Below, in pieces: positions 10,681 through 21,889 of a stretch of 64,000 bases of DNA (positions are counted from its first letter, which is position 1; each line of letters begins with the position of its first letter). Both the position numbers and the translations under genes were made by a program. The DNA lies in the NCBI GenBank assembly GCA_016584305.1, contig JACEEZ010022685.1, positions 1 to 64,000 of the forward strand, read 5' to 3'. Source of the stretch: Chionoecetes opilio (taxonomy: Eukaryota > Arthropoda > Malacostraca > Decapoda > Majidae). The notes under the pieces are model-generated. The model was not told the DNA's origin and made no database searches. It saw nothing but the letters and a program-made list of their open reading frames with translations.

Positions 10681-13075
10681 GGGACTTACAGTGCTTGACG
10701 ATCCCCTAACAAAATTGTAGCGCTATACGGCCCCGGGTCACGTCCGGGAGGGGTCGAGGGAAACGCTAACAGGGCCAAAGAAAAAAATTTTAGGGCCCCC
10801 CTCCCGGACCGTCCCTTGCACGCTGTTTTTCCCCGGGGCCGGCCCCCCCACCCTCCCTGTCCCCCGGTGTACCCGCTGCTTCCTTTTTTGGCCACGGTAA
10901 TGCCACCTGAAAAATGAAGGGCCCCCTGCAGTAATTGCAGCGGCTTTTATGTTGCAGGAAATGTGCCCCGGCCGTGGCCGCCTTTTTTTGTGGGGGGGGA
11001 CCACCCGCCCCGCCTATAAACATGCCCGGCTTTCCTCCCGGCGGTGCAAGGCAACAGCTCCAGCCGGGTTTCCTCTCCAAAGTCAGAGGAAGCGGAGCCG
11101 AGGGGCATCCACCCGGGACCTTCCGTCCCCCGGGGGCCCCTAGCATAACACTGCCCTCCCCATCGGCACCTTCCTGCCTGCCCGCTCCCGGGCCCTTTCC
11201 CCGCCAGCAGCCTCCCCTGCCAAGGCCATTTTGAGCCCCACAGTCAAATGTCCAGGGCTGCTGGTTTTGGGCCCCCCCCCCCCCCCCCCCCACTGCGTGG
11301 ATCCCTTTCCCCCAAAACCCAAAGACTCGCCGTTCCCCCGGCACCCTTACCCTATCCGCCTTTTAAAAAAGGGCACGACCCGCCTTGCTGCCGGAGGGGC
11401 CCCTTTTTTTTAGGGAGGTGTTGGAGGTTGTTTTTATCCTCCCACCCCCCTTTTTTACCTGGTCCCCCCCGTCCTGTTTTTCCCTGCCTCCACAGCCCTC
11501 ACCCCATGCCCAGCAGACCCCAGAGCCCCCCGCAGCCCCCCCAGCCCAGCAGCCCTTTTCCCTCACTGGGTTTATGCTAGCCTGGCGCCTCCTCCTTTCA
11601 GGCCCCGCATCTTCGGGCTTTTCAGGCCAGCCTTCATTAAGGAATTGCACCCATTTCACTTTATTTTTTTTTAAATTCCTTTATCTCAGGTTCCTGCCCT
11701 TTGAGCTGCCTCTTCCATCCGCCAGGCCCCCCATTTCCTTTTTTATGTCACTCACGCATGATCCTTGACTCCCCCCACACTTCATCTTCTGAACGCCCGG
11801 CCTTCTTTTTACCGGAACTTCCAAATCTTTAAAAATTTTAAACATCCCCTTTTTTTTGTTTGGTGTTCCTGGAGAGGGCCACAGACGCATTCTTCCCCTC
11901 CTTTTCCCAAATATGTTCCTAAGGGGGACAGGGGGGGCCGGGGGGGCAGGAGGGGCCCCTTTTGCTGGTCCGCGCTCCCTCTCTTCTAGCCCTCTCACTT
12001 CACTCCTTCCCCGGAGGTGGCCTGGGGACCTGGGGGTGAAATGTTACCCTTTTATTCAGGGCCCTTCAGGTTCTTTTGTTTTACAAAACCCAGTTTAGAT
12101 ATCACCCTTCAGGAATTCCAGCACCCGTTCTTAGTTTTCCCCAGCTTTAATAATGGGTGACCCTTTTAAAGCCCCTCATGACCCCTGGGAACCCCGGCCC
12201 TCCCCCGGAGCCCAAGGAACCGCTCGGGGGAGGTCCCTCTCGGGGCTTTCTGGCGGACCGTGTTTCTTTTTCTCTCTTTTCCACCTGGCCTCCCTACCCG
12301 GAATGATCATTTTTAGGGAACCCCTCCACCTTGGAAACCCCTTTCCCGGGTAATGGGCCCCCCCCCCTCCTCACCACTGTCACAACGGCCTTACAGGGGG
12401 AGCGACCATCTTCCTGTTGTAATTTCCTTTCCCCTTTATACCCCCCACCCCCCCCCCCCTTCACGCAGACCTCGTTTGGGCCTTTACCAAAGGAGACTGG
12501 GGGTCTTTTTCAATCAAAAAATTTTTTACTTTCCCCCCCCATCCCCTCCCTTCATCGGATATAATTCAAAAACCTCACGGGCACCCTGGTGGGCGTGGGG
12601 TCCCACCCCCTTTTATCTCATCACTTCCCACCCCTCCCGTCTTTCGGGTCCCCTGGTGGTCCCGGAAGGTTGCGGCAGCCTTTTAGGCCAAACCCACGCC
12701 TTTCTGCGTGGCGTAAAAAACCCCTTTTCCCTTGCTCCCTAGTGGCTTCCGTTTATTGGAGGCCGATGCAAACGTGTTATTCTTGGGGGAAAAGTTTTCA
12801 TGGGCCTCCTTTTGTGTTCCCTGTCCTTCTCCCCCCTTCTCCACGTCCCCGCCCTCACACTCACCATCCCTTTGTTTTCACATCCACCACCTCTTTTTCA
12901 CCTTCCTCCTCTGGCCAGTATCCACCTTCGTGGTGCCCCCCCACATTGGTGTAGGGGAAAACCGTGGCCGAAGGGCGGCAGCAGAGGCACACCCCCTCCC
13001 TTCTCCCAAGACATGACCACGGACATACTGATTCACTGACAAACCTTAGGACATCATGAAAACCGACACTGGGAC
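10681..13075 (+). pseudogene. Possible 5' portion of LINE family 2 (zinc finger and endonuclease region)
   Basis: This C-rich, proline-coding stretch is in the same orientation as the LINE C-terminal fragment at 13520-13930. Near 10949-11060 a cysteine/histidine-rich segment could be a damaged N-terminal zinc finger. The segment 12350-12830 gives pieces such as SKTSRAPW and RPNPRLSAWR, in an order that resembles the APE endonuclease of R1/Jockey-type LINEs, but in several frames. No catalytic motif was located with certainty. The two parts would be joined through the purine tract at 13076-13510, which replaces the reverse transcriptase. The call is an inference from order and composition. Confidence 0.3.
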
Positions 13076-13518
13076 ATGAGAGAGAGAGAGAGGAGGAAGA
13101 GAGAAAAGGAGGAGCGAGGAGCGACGCAAAAAGGGAGAGAGGGGGGGGAGAGGGGAGAGAAGGAGGGGAGGGGAAAAGAGGAGAAAAGGAGGAAGAGGAG
13201 GAGGGGGCGGGGGGAGGGGAGGGGGGAGTAAAAGGGAAGATTAAAGGCCGAACGAAGGGAAGGGCCGGGAGAAAGGGGGGAAAAGGCGAGGAGAATGGGC
13301 CCCCCCCAGGGAAAAGGGGGACAGAGGGGCCCATGGGGGGAAAGAGGGAGGGAAAAAGGGGGAGAGAGAGGAGGAGGAGGGGGGAGGAAGGGGGAGAGAG
13401 GGGGGGGGAAAAGGGGAAGGGGGAGGGGGAGGGGGAGGAGGGGGGAGAGGGGAAGAGGGGAAAAGAGGGGGAGAGAGAGAGCAGAGAGAGGAGAGAGGAG
13501 AGAGAGAGAGAGAGGGGC
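13076..13518. repeat. GA/GGA purine tract
   Basis: About 440 bp almost entirely of A and G on the + strand: GA repeats, GGA and poly-G runs. Its long translations on either strand are composition artefacts. Confidence 0.9.
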
Positions 13519-13519
13519 T

Positions 13520-13930
13520 GACAGACGCCTCCATACACTTCACTTGCACGATACGCCCCAAGACACCGACACCACTGGTGGAGCCACTCCCCCAGCCATC
13601 CCCCTGGACACCGATCACAGACTAAGGATTGGCCACACCCCCCTCAACGCCCACCTACACAAACGGGGCATACTGAAGCCCTCACTGCCCCTGGTGCCCC
13701 CACACCTGCACACCCCCTGAACACCTCCTCCTGCACTGTCCTCGCCACCACTCCCCCCCGCACGCACTCCTCCAATCCTTTTATCCACTCCTCCTCCGCA
13801 GGCCCACTCTAGCCACCCCCTGGGGGCTCTCCCAAACCCCGGTTGGCCTTTTAAAGTCCTCAAGCACACCCGGACCTCCCACACAAGTTTGGCCAACTGC
13901 ACAGGACTAACCTGCTAACCATCTGCAAAA
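13520..13930 (+). pseudogene. LINE family 2: C-terminal zinc-knuckle fragment
   Basis: Translated in shifting frames the segment reads RIGHTPLNAHLH (near 13629-13664), then WCPHTCTPPEHLLLHCPRHH (near 13692-13752). A tail containing LAFKVLKHTRTS (near 13840-13880) follows with frame changes. The C-x3-C-x5-H-x4-C pattern followed by HCPRHH is the zinc knuckle found at the C-terminus of Jockey/R1-type LINE ORF2 proteins. Only the tail of the protein is present. It lies 80 bp upstream of copy C of family 1, so one LINE inserted beside or into the other. It is not functional. Confidence 0.65.
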
Positions 13931-14007
13931 GCTGCACCTTCGGGGACAGAGGGTTGGACCATAGCCTGCACGGCCCCCCCCAAACTCCCACAACAACAAA
14001 AACAATG

Positions 14008-14372
14008 AAAGGTTCTATGTGGTGGCATGGAGGGGACCTACTCTTCAAGCCAGGACAAAGTCGTGGAGGTAAAAGTCGTATTACGAGGGGAAAAAAATGG
14101 GGGGGAAGGGTGTGTGTGATGTGTGTGGGCAGGGGGGTTTAACCGTGGAGCACTTGATGCGGAAAAATGAACGGTTATGAGTATGTAGAACAAAAAGTTT
14201 GGGGGAGTGGTAGGGGAGGGGCGGAGGGAAAAAAATGGCGAAGATGAGAGACAGGGAGGAGTGGAGATGGAGTAAAATGCTGGGTTGTGTGCTGAGTGGG
14301 GGAGTGCAGGTCGTGTGATTTAGATGTAAAAAGAATTCTTGGAGAGCAGTAGGGGGGGAAGCATGAGTGAGG
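14008..14372 (+). pseudogene. LINE family 1, copy C: terminal ORF2 fragment
   Basis: Only about 360 bp of ORF2 are kept, starting abruptly at GGTTCTATGTGGTGGCATGG, which matches 8492-8510 of copy B and 2535-2550 of copy A. A damaged zinc-knuckle region follows (CVMCVGRGV near 14119-14142, then a frame change and VEHLM). The terminal VKRILGEQ lies at about 14329-14352. The severe 5' truncation fits LINE integration. Its interest lies downstream, where its 3' UTR repeats have expanded to nearly 2 kb. Confidence 0.7.
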
Positions 14373-15400
14373 GGGCCCCTTAGTGAGGGGGGGCCCCCCA
14401 GTGATGGGGGCCCCCTAGATGGGGGGGACCCCTCAGGATGGGGGACCCCCCAGTGATGGGGGACCCCGGATGGGGGACCCTCAGTGATGGGGGACCCTCA
14501 GTGATGGGGGACCCTCAGTGATGGGGGCCCCTCAGTGATGGGGGACCCTCAGTTGGATGGGGGACCCTCGTGATGGGGGACCCTCAGTGATGGGGGACCC
14601 TCAGTGATGGGGCCCCCTCAGGAGGGGGGGCCCTCAGTGATGGGGGACCCTCATGAGGGGGGCCCCCTTCCCCAGGGGGGGGGTGGGGGGGACCCTCAGT
14701 GTGGGGGGCCCTAAAAGTGATGGGGGGGCCCTCAGTGATGGGGGCCCCCTCAGTGAGGGGGGCCCCCTCAGTGATGGGGGCCCCTCGGATGGGGGCCCCT
14801 CAGTGATGGGGCCCCTCAGTGATGGGGGACCCTCATGATGGGGACCCTCAGTGATGGGGGCCCCCAGTGGGGGGGCCCTCGTGATGGGGGACCCTCAGTG
14901 ATGGGGGCCTCAGTGATGGGGGGCCCTCAGGGGGGGGGGGGGCCCCCCCCCCCAGTGAGGGGGGGGACCTCGTGATGGGGGGACCCTAGTGAGGGGGGCC
15001 CCCCTCAGTGATGGGGGGACCCTCAGTGATGGGGGACCCTAAAGGGGGGGTTTGAGGGGGGGCCCTCAGTGATGGGGGCCCCCTAGTGAGGGGGGGCCCC
15101 CCAGTGAGGGGGGGACCCTCAGTGATGGGGCCCCTCGTGATGGGGACCCTCGTGATGGGGGCCCTCGTGAGGGGGGACCCTCAGGATGGGGGGCCCCTCG
15201 TGTGGGGCCCCTAAAGTGATGGGGGCCCTCGTGAGGGGGGGCCCCCTCGGAGGGGGCCCCTCAGTGGGGGGGACCCTCGGGGGGGCCCCCTCGTGATGGG
15301 GGCCCCTGTGAGGGGGGGCCCCTCATGGGGGGCCCCGTATGGGGGACCCCAGGAGGGGGAGGGAGGGGCCCTTTTTTGGGGGGCCCCCCTTTTTGGTTCC
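14372..15400 (+). repeat. 18-19 bp minisatellite expanded from the LINE 3' UTR
   Basis: About 50 tandem units of CAGTGATGGGGGACCCCT-type sequence. Many units vary in the length of G and C runs or lose the AGTGAT spacer. The unit also occurs once or twice immediately after ORF2 in copies A and B, which marks it as LINE 3' UTR. Glycine-rich open frames here are repeat translations. Confidence 0.9.
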
Positions 15401-16165
15401 CCCAAAGGGGGGGGATCAGTGTGGGGGAAAACCCCGGGGGGGAACCTCGGGACCCCCCTCTGATCCCCTCAGTGTGGGGGAAACCCCGGGGGGGGGACCC
15501 GGTGGGGGGGCCCCTCTGTCCCCCCCGGATCCCCGTTGGGGGTCGAGAAGGAAAGGGGGGGAAAAGTCCCAGGCCCCCTTTTTGCTTCTCCCCAACAATC
15601 AGTGTGTGGGAAACGCCAGCCCCAAAGGTTCAGCGACAGCCTCCCCCTTCCCAACAGATAGTGTTTGGGAGAACGCCAGACCAAAGGTTTCACGACGCCT
15701 CTGCCTCTCCCAACAGATCACGTGTGGGGGGAGAACCCAGACCCAAGGTTCGCGACACCCCGCCTCTCCCAACAGATCACGTGTGGGGGAGAACCCCAGA
15801 CCCAGGTTTCGCGACAGCCTCTGCCTCCCCCAACAATCAGTGTGTGGGAGAACGCCAAAAACCAAAGGCTTCCGACAGCCTTGCCTCCCCCCAACAGACA
15901 GTGTGTGGGAGAACGCCAGCCCCAAGGGCTTCACGACAGCCCCCCGCCTCCCCCAAAAGCACGTGTGGGGGGGAAAAACGCCAGCCCAGGCCCCCTTTTC
16001 CCCCTTTCCCCCAAACAATCCGGGGGAAAAACCCAACCCAAAGGGCCACACAGTCTGCTTCCAAAGGGGTTTTTGTAGAACCCCGCCCCAAAGGTTATAA
16101 GGGCCTTGCCTTCCCCCAAAAGCTTTGGGGAAACCCCAACCCCAAGGTTAGGCCCTCCGCTGGGT
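15400..16165 (+). repeat. 60 bp minisatellite (second LINE 3' UTR repeat)
   Basis: Units start at CAATCAGTGTGTGGGA or variants near 15596, 15654, 15714, 15773, 15833, 15895, 15957 and 16016, a spacing of 58-62 bp. Each holds GAACGCCAGACC, AAGGTTTCACGACA and CCTCTCCCAACAGATCA. Because 60 is divisible by 3, long open frames cross it (15325-16239), but they are repeat translations. Single units follow LINE copies A and B. Confidence 0.9.
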
Positions 16166-16452
16166 GCCCCCAATGTGTTGGTTTTGGGTTTTGTGTGTGT
16201 TGGGGGTGGCGGTTACTGGTGTTTTTGTTTGTAGTTTAAATTTCCCATTTATGAAGCTCCTCTTTCTTTCTGGCGGGGGGGGGGAGGTGTGTGGGGGGTG
16301 TTGGTGTCTGTGGTGTGTGTGGGGTTTAAACCTTTTAAAACCCCTTTTTTGGTGTGTTGGGGTTTTTGGGTGTGTGTGGGTGTGTGTTTATTTCCCTATT
16401 TATGAATCCCCTCCCCTTCTTTGTGCGGGAGTTTTTGGTAACTTTTTTTCTG
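16166..16452. repeat. GT-rich tandem duplication (about 150 bp unit, 2 copies)
   Basis: Two copies of a GTGTGTGTGGG-rich block, each followed by TTTCCCATTTATGAAG or TTCCCTATTTATGAATC and a CT-rich stretch. No gene is seen. Confidence 0.6.
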
Positions 16453-16785
16453 AACCTTGCCTATAACAAAGGTCTTCTAGCTCTGCCACCATCTCTTTTG
16501 CCAGTTCTGAGCCCCCACTCTTTTTCACAGGCTTCTTTTGACAGGGGGCCCCCTACAAGGGCCGCTAGCCCTTTTTTTGGTGTACCCTTGTAGAAATGAC
16601 CCCTTCTCATCATGTTTGGGCATGTCATGAAAGGGCCCACTGTAATATTCTTGACCACCTGAGGCAGCTCCAAAATATGTAGTGTAGTGATATTTTTGGG
16701 GTTGTAGGAAATTTGTGCATTGTCACTCCCAGGCCCCTTTGTTCCTGCCCTTTTGGCGTGTTGGCAGGGCACATTCTAGAGGGAA
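16453..16785. other. Unassigned spacer
   Basis: Mixed-composition sequence with no recognised coding or mobile element, between the GT-rich duplication and the 43 bp array. Confidence 0.5.
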
Positions 16786-19775
16786 TTTAAACCTTTGGTG
16801 TGATGGCAGGGCACATTTTAGAGGGACTTTAAACCTTGGCGGATGGCGGGGACTTTTTGAGGGACTTTAAACCTTGGCTGTGAGGGCGGGGGCACATTTT
16901 AGGGGACAAAAAACCCTTTGGGTGTGAGGCAGGGCACTTTCTAGAGGGACTTTTAAACCTTGGCTGTGAGGCAGGGCAATTTCTAGAGGGACATTTAAAC
17001 CCTTGGGCTGTGATGGCAGGGCACTTTTAGGGGGAATTTTAAAACCTTGGCTGTTTTTGGGCAGGGCACTTCTAGAGGCCCATTAAACCTTGGCTGTGTG
17101 GCAGGGCACATTCAAGGCCCATTTAAACCTTGGGCTGTGATGGAGGGCACTTCTAGAGGCCCATTTAAACCCTTTGGGCTGTTGGCAGGGCACTTTCTAG
17201 GGGGAAATTTTAAAAACCTTTGGCTTTTTGGCAGGGCACATTTAGGGGCCAAAATTTAAACCTTGGGCTGTGGGGGGGGCACTTTTAGAGGGACTTTTAA
17301 AACCTTTGGCTGGATGGCAGGGACTTCTAGGGGGGACTTTTTAAACCTTTGCTGGTTGGCGGGCACTTCTAGAGGCCCTTTTAAAAACCTTTGGCTGTGA
17401 TGGCGGGGCACATTCTAGAGGGACATTTAAACCTTTGGGCTGTGATGGCAGGGCAAATTCTAGAGGCCCATTTAAACCTTGGCTGTGATGGCAGGGCACA
17501 TTTGGGGGGTTTTAAAAAATTTTGGCTGTGATGGCAGGGAAATTCTAGAGGACTTTTAAAAACTTGGGCTGGTTGGGCAGGGCCCTTTAGAGGCCCTTTT
17601 AAAACCCTTGGCTTGAGGCAGGGACTTCAGGGGCCCCTTTAAACCTTGGCTTGATGGCCGGGCACTTTTAAGGCCCTTTTTAAACCTTGGCTGGATGGCA
17701 GGGCACTTTCTAGAGGCCCCTTTTAAAACCCTTGGGCTGTGATGGCAGGGCCATTCAAAGGGGCCCCATTTAAAAATTTGGGCTGTGTGGCAGGGCCTTC
17801 TAGAGGCCCATTTAAAACCCTTTTGGCTTGATGGCAGGGCACATTCAGAGGGAATTTTAAACCCTTTGGGTGATGGCGGGCACATTTGAGGGACTTTTAA
17901 ACCTTTGGCTTTTGGGGCGGGGGCACTTCTAGAGGGACTTTTAAAACCTTTTGCTGTGTGGCAGGGAAAATTCTAGGGGCCATTTAAACCTTTGGGCTGT
18001 GATGGCAGGGCACATTTAGAGGGACTTTAAAACCTTTTGGCGTGATGGAGGAATTCTAGAGGGACTTTTAAAAACCTTGGCGTGATGGCGGGCACATCTA
18101 GAGGCCCTTTAAAACCTTGGCTGTGATGGAAGGGCACATTCTAGGGGGGAATTTAAACCCTTTGGCTTGATGGAGGGCACATTCTAGGGGGACTTTTAAA
18201 ACCTTTGGTGGAGGCAGGGCACTTCTAGAGGCCCATTTTAAACCTTGGCCCTGTGTTGGCGGGCCCCATTCTAGGGGGCCCTTTTAAAAAACCTTGGCTG
18301 TGATGGCAGGGCACTTTTCAGAGGCCCATTTAAACCTTGGCTGTGATGGCAGGGCACTTCTAAGGACATTTAAACCTTGGCTTGAGGGGAAGGGCACATT
18401 CTAGAGGGACTTTAAAAACCTTGGCTGGAGGCAGGGCACATTCTAGAGGGACTTTAAACCCTTTGGCTGTGAGGGCAGGGACATTCTAGGGGGACTTTTA
18501 ACTTGGTGTGAGGGCAGGGAAATTTAGAGGGACATTTAAACCTTGGCTGTGAGGGCGGGGCAATTTCTAGAGGCCCATTTAAACCCTTGGCTGGATGGCA
18601 GGGCACATTCGGGGGACATTTAAACCTTGGCTGTGAGGGGCAGGGCACTTCTGAGGCCCATTTAAACCTTGGCTGTGATGGCAGGGCACATTCTAAGGCC
18701 CATTTAAAACCTTGGCTGTGATGGCGGGGCCCAATTTAGGGGGAATTTTTAAACCCTTTTGGCTGTGATGGCGGGGGACATTTAGGGGTTTTAAAACCCT
18801 TTGGGCTGTGTTGGCAGGGCACATTTAGAGGCCCATTTAAACCTTGGCTGTGATGGAGGGCACTTTTAAAGGGCCCCTTTTAAACCTTGGCGTGAGGGGC
18901 AGGGCACTTTCTGAGCCCTTTTAAACCTTGGCTGGATGGCAGGGGCAATTTAGGGGGCCCATTAAATTTGGCTGTGTTGGCAGGGCACATTTTAGGGGGA
19001 CATTTAAACCTTGGCTGTGTTGGCAGGGCACACTAGAGGGACATTTTAAACCTTGGCTGTGTTGGCGGGGCACATTTAGAGGCCCTTTTAAAAACCTTGG
19101 CTGTGATGGCGGGGCACTTCTAGGGGCCCCTTAAACCTTGGCTTGTGATGGCCCACTTCTAGAGGCCCATTTAAACCTTGGCTGTGTTGGCAGGGCACTT
19201 TCTAGAGGGACATTTAAACCTTGGCTGTTTTGGCAGGGACTTTCTAGAGGGACTTTTTAAACCTTGCTGTTTTGGCAGGGCCATTCTAAGGCCTTTTTAA
19301 ACCCTTGGCTGTGTGGCAGGGCACTTCTAGAGCCCATTTAAACCTGGCTGTGGGGCAGGGCCATTCTAGAGGCCCTTTTAAAACCCTTGGCTGTGATGGC
19401 AGGGCACTTTCTAGGGGCCCTTTTTAAACCTTTGGCTGGATGCAGGGCCATTTAGGGGGCCCATTTAAACCTTGGCGGTGATGGCAGGGCAATTCTAGGG
19501 GCCCCATTTAAACCTTGGCTGTGGGGGCAGGGCACTTTCTAGGGGGACATTTAAACCTTGGCTGTGATGGCAGGGCACATTCTGAGGGACATTTAAACCC
19601 TTTGGCGTGATGGCAGGGCCCCTTCTAGAGGCCCATTTAAACTTGGCTGTGATGGCAGGGACATCTAGACCCCCATTTAAACCTTTGGCTGTGAGGAGGG
19701 CACATTTAGAGGCCCATTTAAACTTGGGCTGGAGGCAGGGCCATTCTAGAGGGACTTTTAAACCTTGGCTTATAA
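16786..19775 (+). repeat. 43 bp minisatellite array
   Basis: About 70 tandem copies of a unit built from CTGTGATGGCAGGGCACATT, then CTAGAGGCCC or CTAGAGGGAC, then ATTTAAACCTTGG. Two main variants (CCC versus GAC before ATTTAAA) are interspersed. Single-base indels occur in nearly every unit. Confidence 0.95.
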
Positions 19776-20012
19776 AATGCCCATCAAGGACACTTATTGA
19801 CATGCATTGCTTTTTCCCATCTTTTGCTCCAGGGTGATTTTGTGCGGCCATTGGGCGTGTTGCCAGCTTTACGCCTTGTTTTTATTTTAAATGGGGGTGG
19901 TGTGGTGTGTTTTACTTTTTGTGTGTGGTGTGGTACCTATTTGTGGTGTGGGGGCCCTGAGAAAACAGGGGGGGGGCCCCGTCTCCTTGTCTCAGGGGTC
20001 AATCTAGCCTTA
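19776..20012. other. Unassigned spacer
   Basis: GT-rich sequence with no recognised feature. It may be part of the 3' end of the minus-strand LINE fragment that follows. Confidence 0.4.
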
Positions 20013-20099
20013 AAAACATGAAACACTTTTGGCATCTATAATTTCACTGTCCAGGCTATTCCACATATCAATGCACTGATAGGGAAAACTGTACTTCTT
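20013..20099 (-). pseudogene. LINE C-terminal remnant
   Basis: The minus strand reads without a stop KKYSFPYQCIDMWNSLDSE, then IIDAKSVSCF. The pattern K-K-Y-S-F-P, then WNSL, then V-x-A-x-S-V matches the conserved end of ORF2 of a LINE group I recall as common in decapod crustaceans. It is cut off upstream by the GT microsatellite at 20100, so only about 29 codons remain. It belongs to the same broad group as the fragment at 34080-35051. Confidence 0.65.
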
Positions 20100-20166
20100 G
20101 GTGTGTGTGTGTGTGTGTGGTGTGTGTGTGTGTGTGTGTGTGTGTTTTGTGTGTGTGTGTGGACCT
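20100..20166. repeat. GT microsatellite
   Basis: GT dinucleotide run with a few interruptions. Confidence 0.95.
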
Positions 20167-20249
20167 ATTTTGTGACAGAGGCAGAGGTAAGGTTCTCTGT
20201 AACATTTCTACATATCTTTCTCTGTCTCTGTTCGATAGTGTGATAAATT

Positions 20250-20560
<311 letters not shown>

Positions 20561-20561
20561 A

Positions 20562-20846
20562 CCCCTTCACGCCCAGATCTTTCCTGGCTATAAAAAATCT
20601 TATTGTTGTTCGAGCCATAAAATTACAAAAAGTCACTGAATATACCAAATGAGTTAGTGGACAAGGATACTAAAACAGGTCATAGCTATAAAACATTGCT
20701 TATAGTCACTACAAATCGTCTGATGGCACACAAATTACAATGGAAATTATGTTTCTGGCCTCAAAAACATTGTATAGTCACTACAAATCGTCTAATGGCA
20801 CCCCAAATTACAAGGGAAATTACTTTCTGGGCCTAAAGGGGGTTAA
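20562..20846 (-). mobile_element. piggyBac-like non-autonomous element, short copy
   Basis: One end reads CCCCTTCACGCCCAGATC (20562 on). The other ends in CCTAAAGGGGGTTAA, with the TTAA at 20843-20846, so both ends show CCCCTT facing outward. The interior has a unique tail (about 20585-20690) and just over two copies of the 73 bp repeat that is greatly amplified in the copies at 37530, 40418 and 53869. TTAA target sites and CCC-starting inverted ends are typical of piggyBac elements. No transposase is present. This is the nearest to an unexpanded ancestor in the window. Confidence 0.7.
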
Positions 20847-20869
20847 GTCTCCTCTTTCTCTTCTCTGCT

Positions 20870-21710
20870 GTAATAAAGGAGGGGTGGGAAAAAGTTCTTA
20901 CGGCTTTTAAACCAGGGTAGAACAAGAAGTCACGGATTCAAGCTGGAAAAGCGTAGATTAGAAAAAATAGGAAAAATGGTTCACAAATAGGGTGGTGAAT
21001 GATTGGCATGACTCAGTAGACAAAGGGAGTTAGTGCTGAGTCAATAGGGAGCTTTAAAAGGAGGTGGACAGTGTTTTGGATGTAGTAGTAGTAGTAGTAG
21101 TCAATAGGGAGTTTAAAAGGAGGCTGGACAGTGTTATGGATGTAGTAGTAGTAGTAGTAGTCAATAGGGAGCTTTAAAAGGAGGCTGGACAGTGTTATGG
21201 ATGTAGTAGTAGTAGTAGTAGTCAATAGGGAGCTTTAAAAGGAGGCTGGACAGTGTTATGGATGTAGTAGTAGTAGTAGTAGTCAATAGGGAGCTTTAAA
21301 AAAGGGGCTGGACAGGTTTATGGATGTAGTAGTGTAGTAGTAGTCAATAGGGAGCTTTTAAAAAGGGGGCTGGACAGTGTTTTTGGATGTAGTAGTAGTC
21401 AATAGGGAGCTTTAAAAGGAGGCTGGACAGTGTTATGGATGTAGTAGTAGTAGTAGTAGTCAATAGGGAGCTTTAAAAGGAGGCTGGACAGTGTTATGGA
21501 TGTAGTAGTAGTAGTAGTAGTAGTAGAAGTCATTAGGGAGCTTTAAAAGGAGGCTGGACAGTGTTATGGATGGGGATGAAAGGTGGATGTAGGTAGTGTT
21601 AGGTGACAGGAACTACCACGTGTAGGCCTCACGGCCTCTTGTAGCTTCCTTACTTTCTTATGTTCTTTGACCTACTTTGACCTGTACTTTGACCTGACCT
21701 AAACAACAAT
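20870..21710 (+). pseudogene. CR1-like LINE C-terminus and 3' UTR with internal minisatellite
   Basis: The start (about 20915-21060) encodes, with frame changes, GRTRSHGFKLEKRRLEKI and a NDW-SLS-like block, then SIGSFKRRLDSVMD. This order matches the end of ORF2 in CR1-type LINEs. The codons for SIGSFKRRLDSVMD are then repeated about nine times, each followed by a (GTA)n run (21040-21565). The final unit keeps the natural end, RRLDSVMDGDERWM and a stop. The 3' UTR contains GGCCTCACGGCCTCTTGTAG. The same 3' UTR occurs inverted at 56270, 57807 and 63728. Confidence 0.75.
21040..21565 (+). repeat. About 60 bp minisatellite made from LINE terminal codons
   Basis: About nine units of TCAATAGGGAGCTTTAAAAG, then GAGGCTGGACAGTGTTATGG, then ATGTAGTAGTAG. 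Each unit is the last part of the LINE ORF joined to a (GTA)n run. The GTA run seems to start at the GGATGTAG that surrounds the LINE stop codon, so a deletion between two GGAT repeats may have created the unit. Confidence 0.85.
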
Positions 21711-21772
21711 AATAATAATAGCCCAACAACAACACTGATGATGGCCCTTCCCTCCTCTCCCCTTGCTGGCAG

Positions 21773-21849
21773 GGACACTGATGTCCAGGAATATGCCCAG
21801 CCACATCAGGAGGCTAGAAGACCACCATCACCACCACGACGAGAACTAA
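21773..21849 (+). CDS. Possible terminal exon of an unknown gene
   Basis: A good 3' splice acceptor (pyrimidine-rich CCTTCCCTCCTCTCCCCTTG, then CTGGCAG) ends at 21772. The next 77 bases can be read, after two bases, as TLMSRNMPSHIRRLEDHHHH, then HDEN and a TAA at 21847-21849. The His/Asp-rich tail could be the C-terminus of a real protein. No upstream exon was found and the family is not recognised. It is followed at once by a GT microsatellite and the hAT-like element. It may be chance. Confidence 0.25.
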
Positions 21850-21889
21850 GCTGTGTGTGTGTGTGTGTGTGTGTGCAGTGGCGTACCGT

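Noticed and set aside
15325..16239. 304-codon open frame with regular 20-residue repeats
   Set aside because: The 60 bp minisatellite is a multiple of 3 and stays open by chance; other frames are open as well and it lies in a LINE 3' UTR.
16786..19775. CRISPR-like regular repeats
   Set aside because: Units are contiguous with no unique spacers and the genome is eukaryotic; it is a minisatellite.
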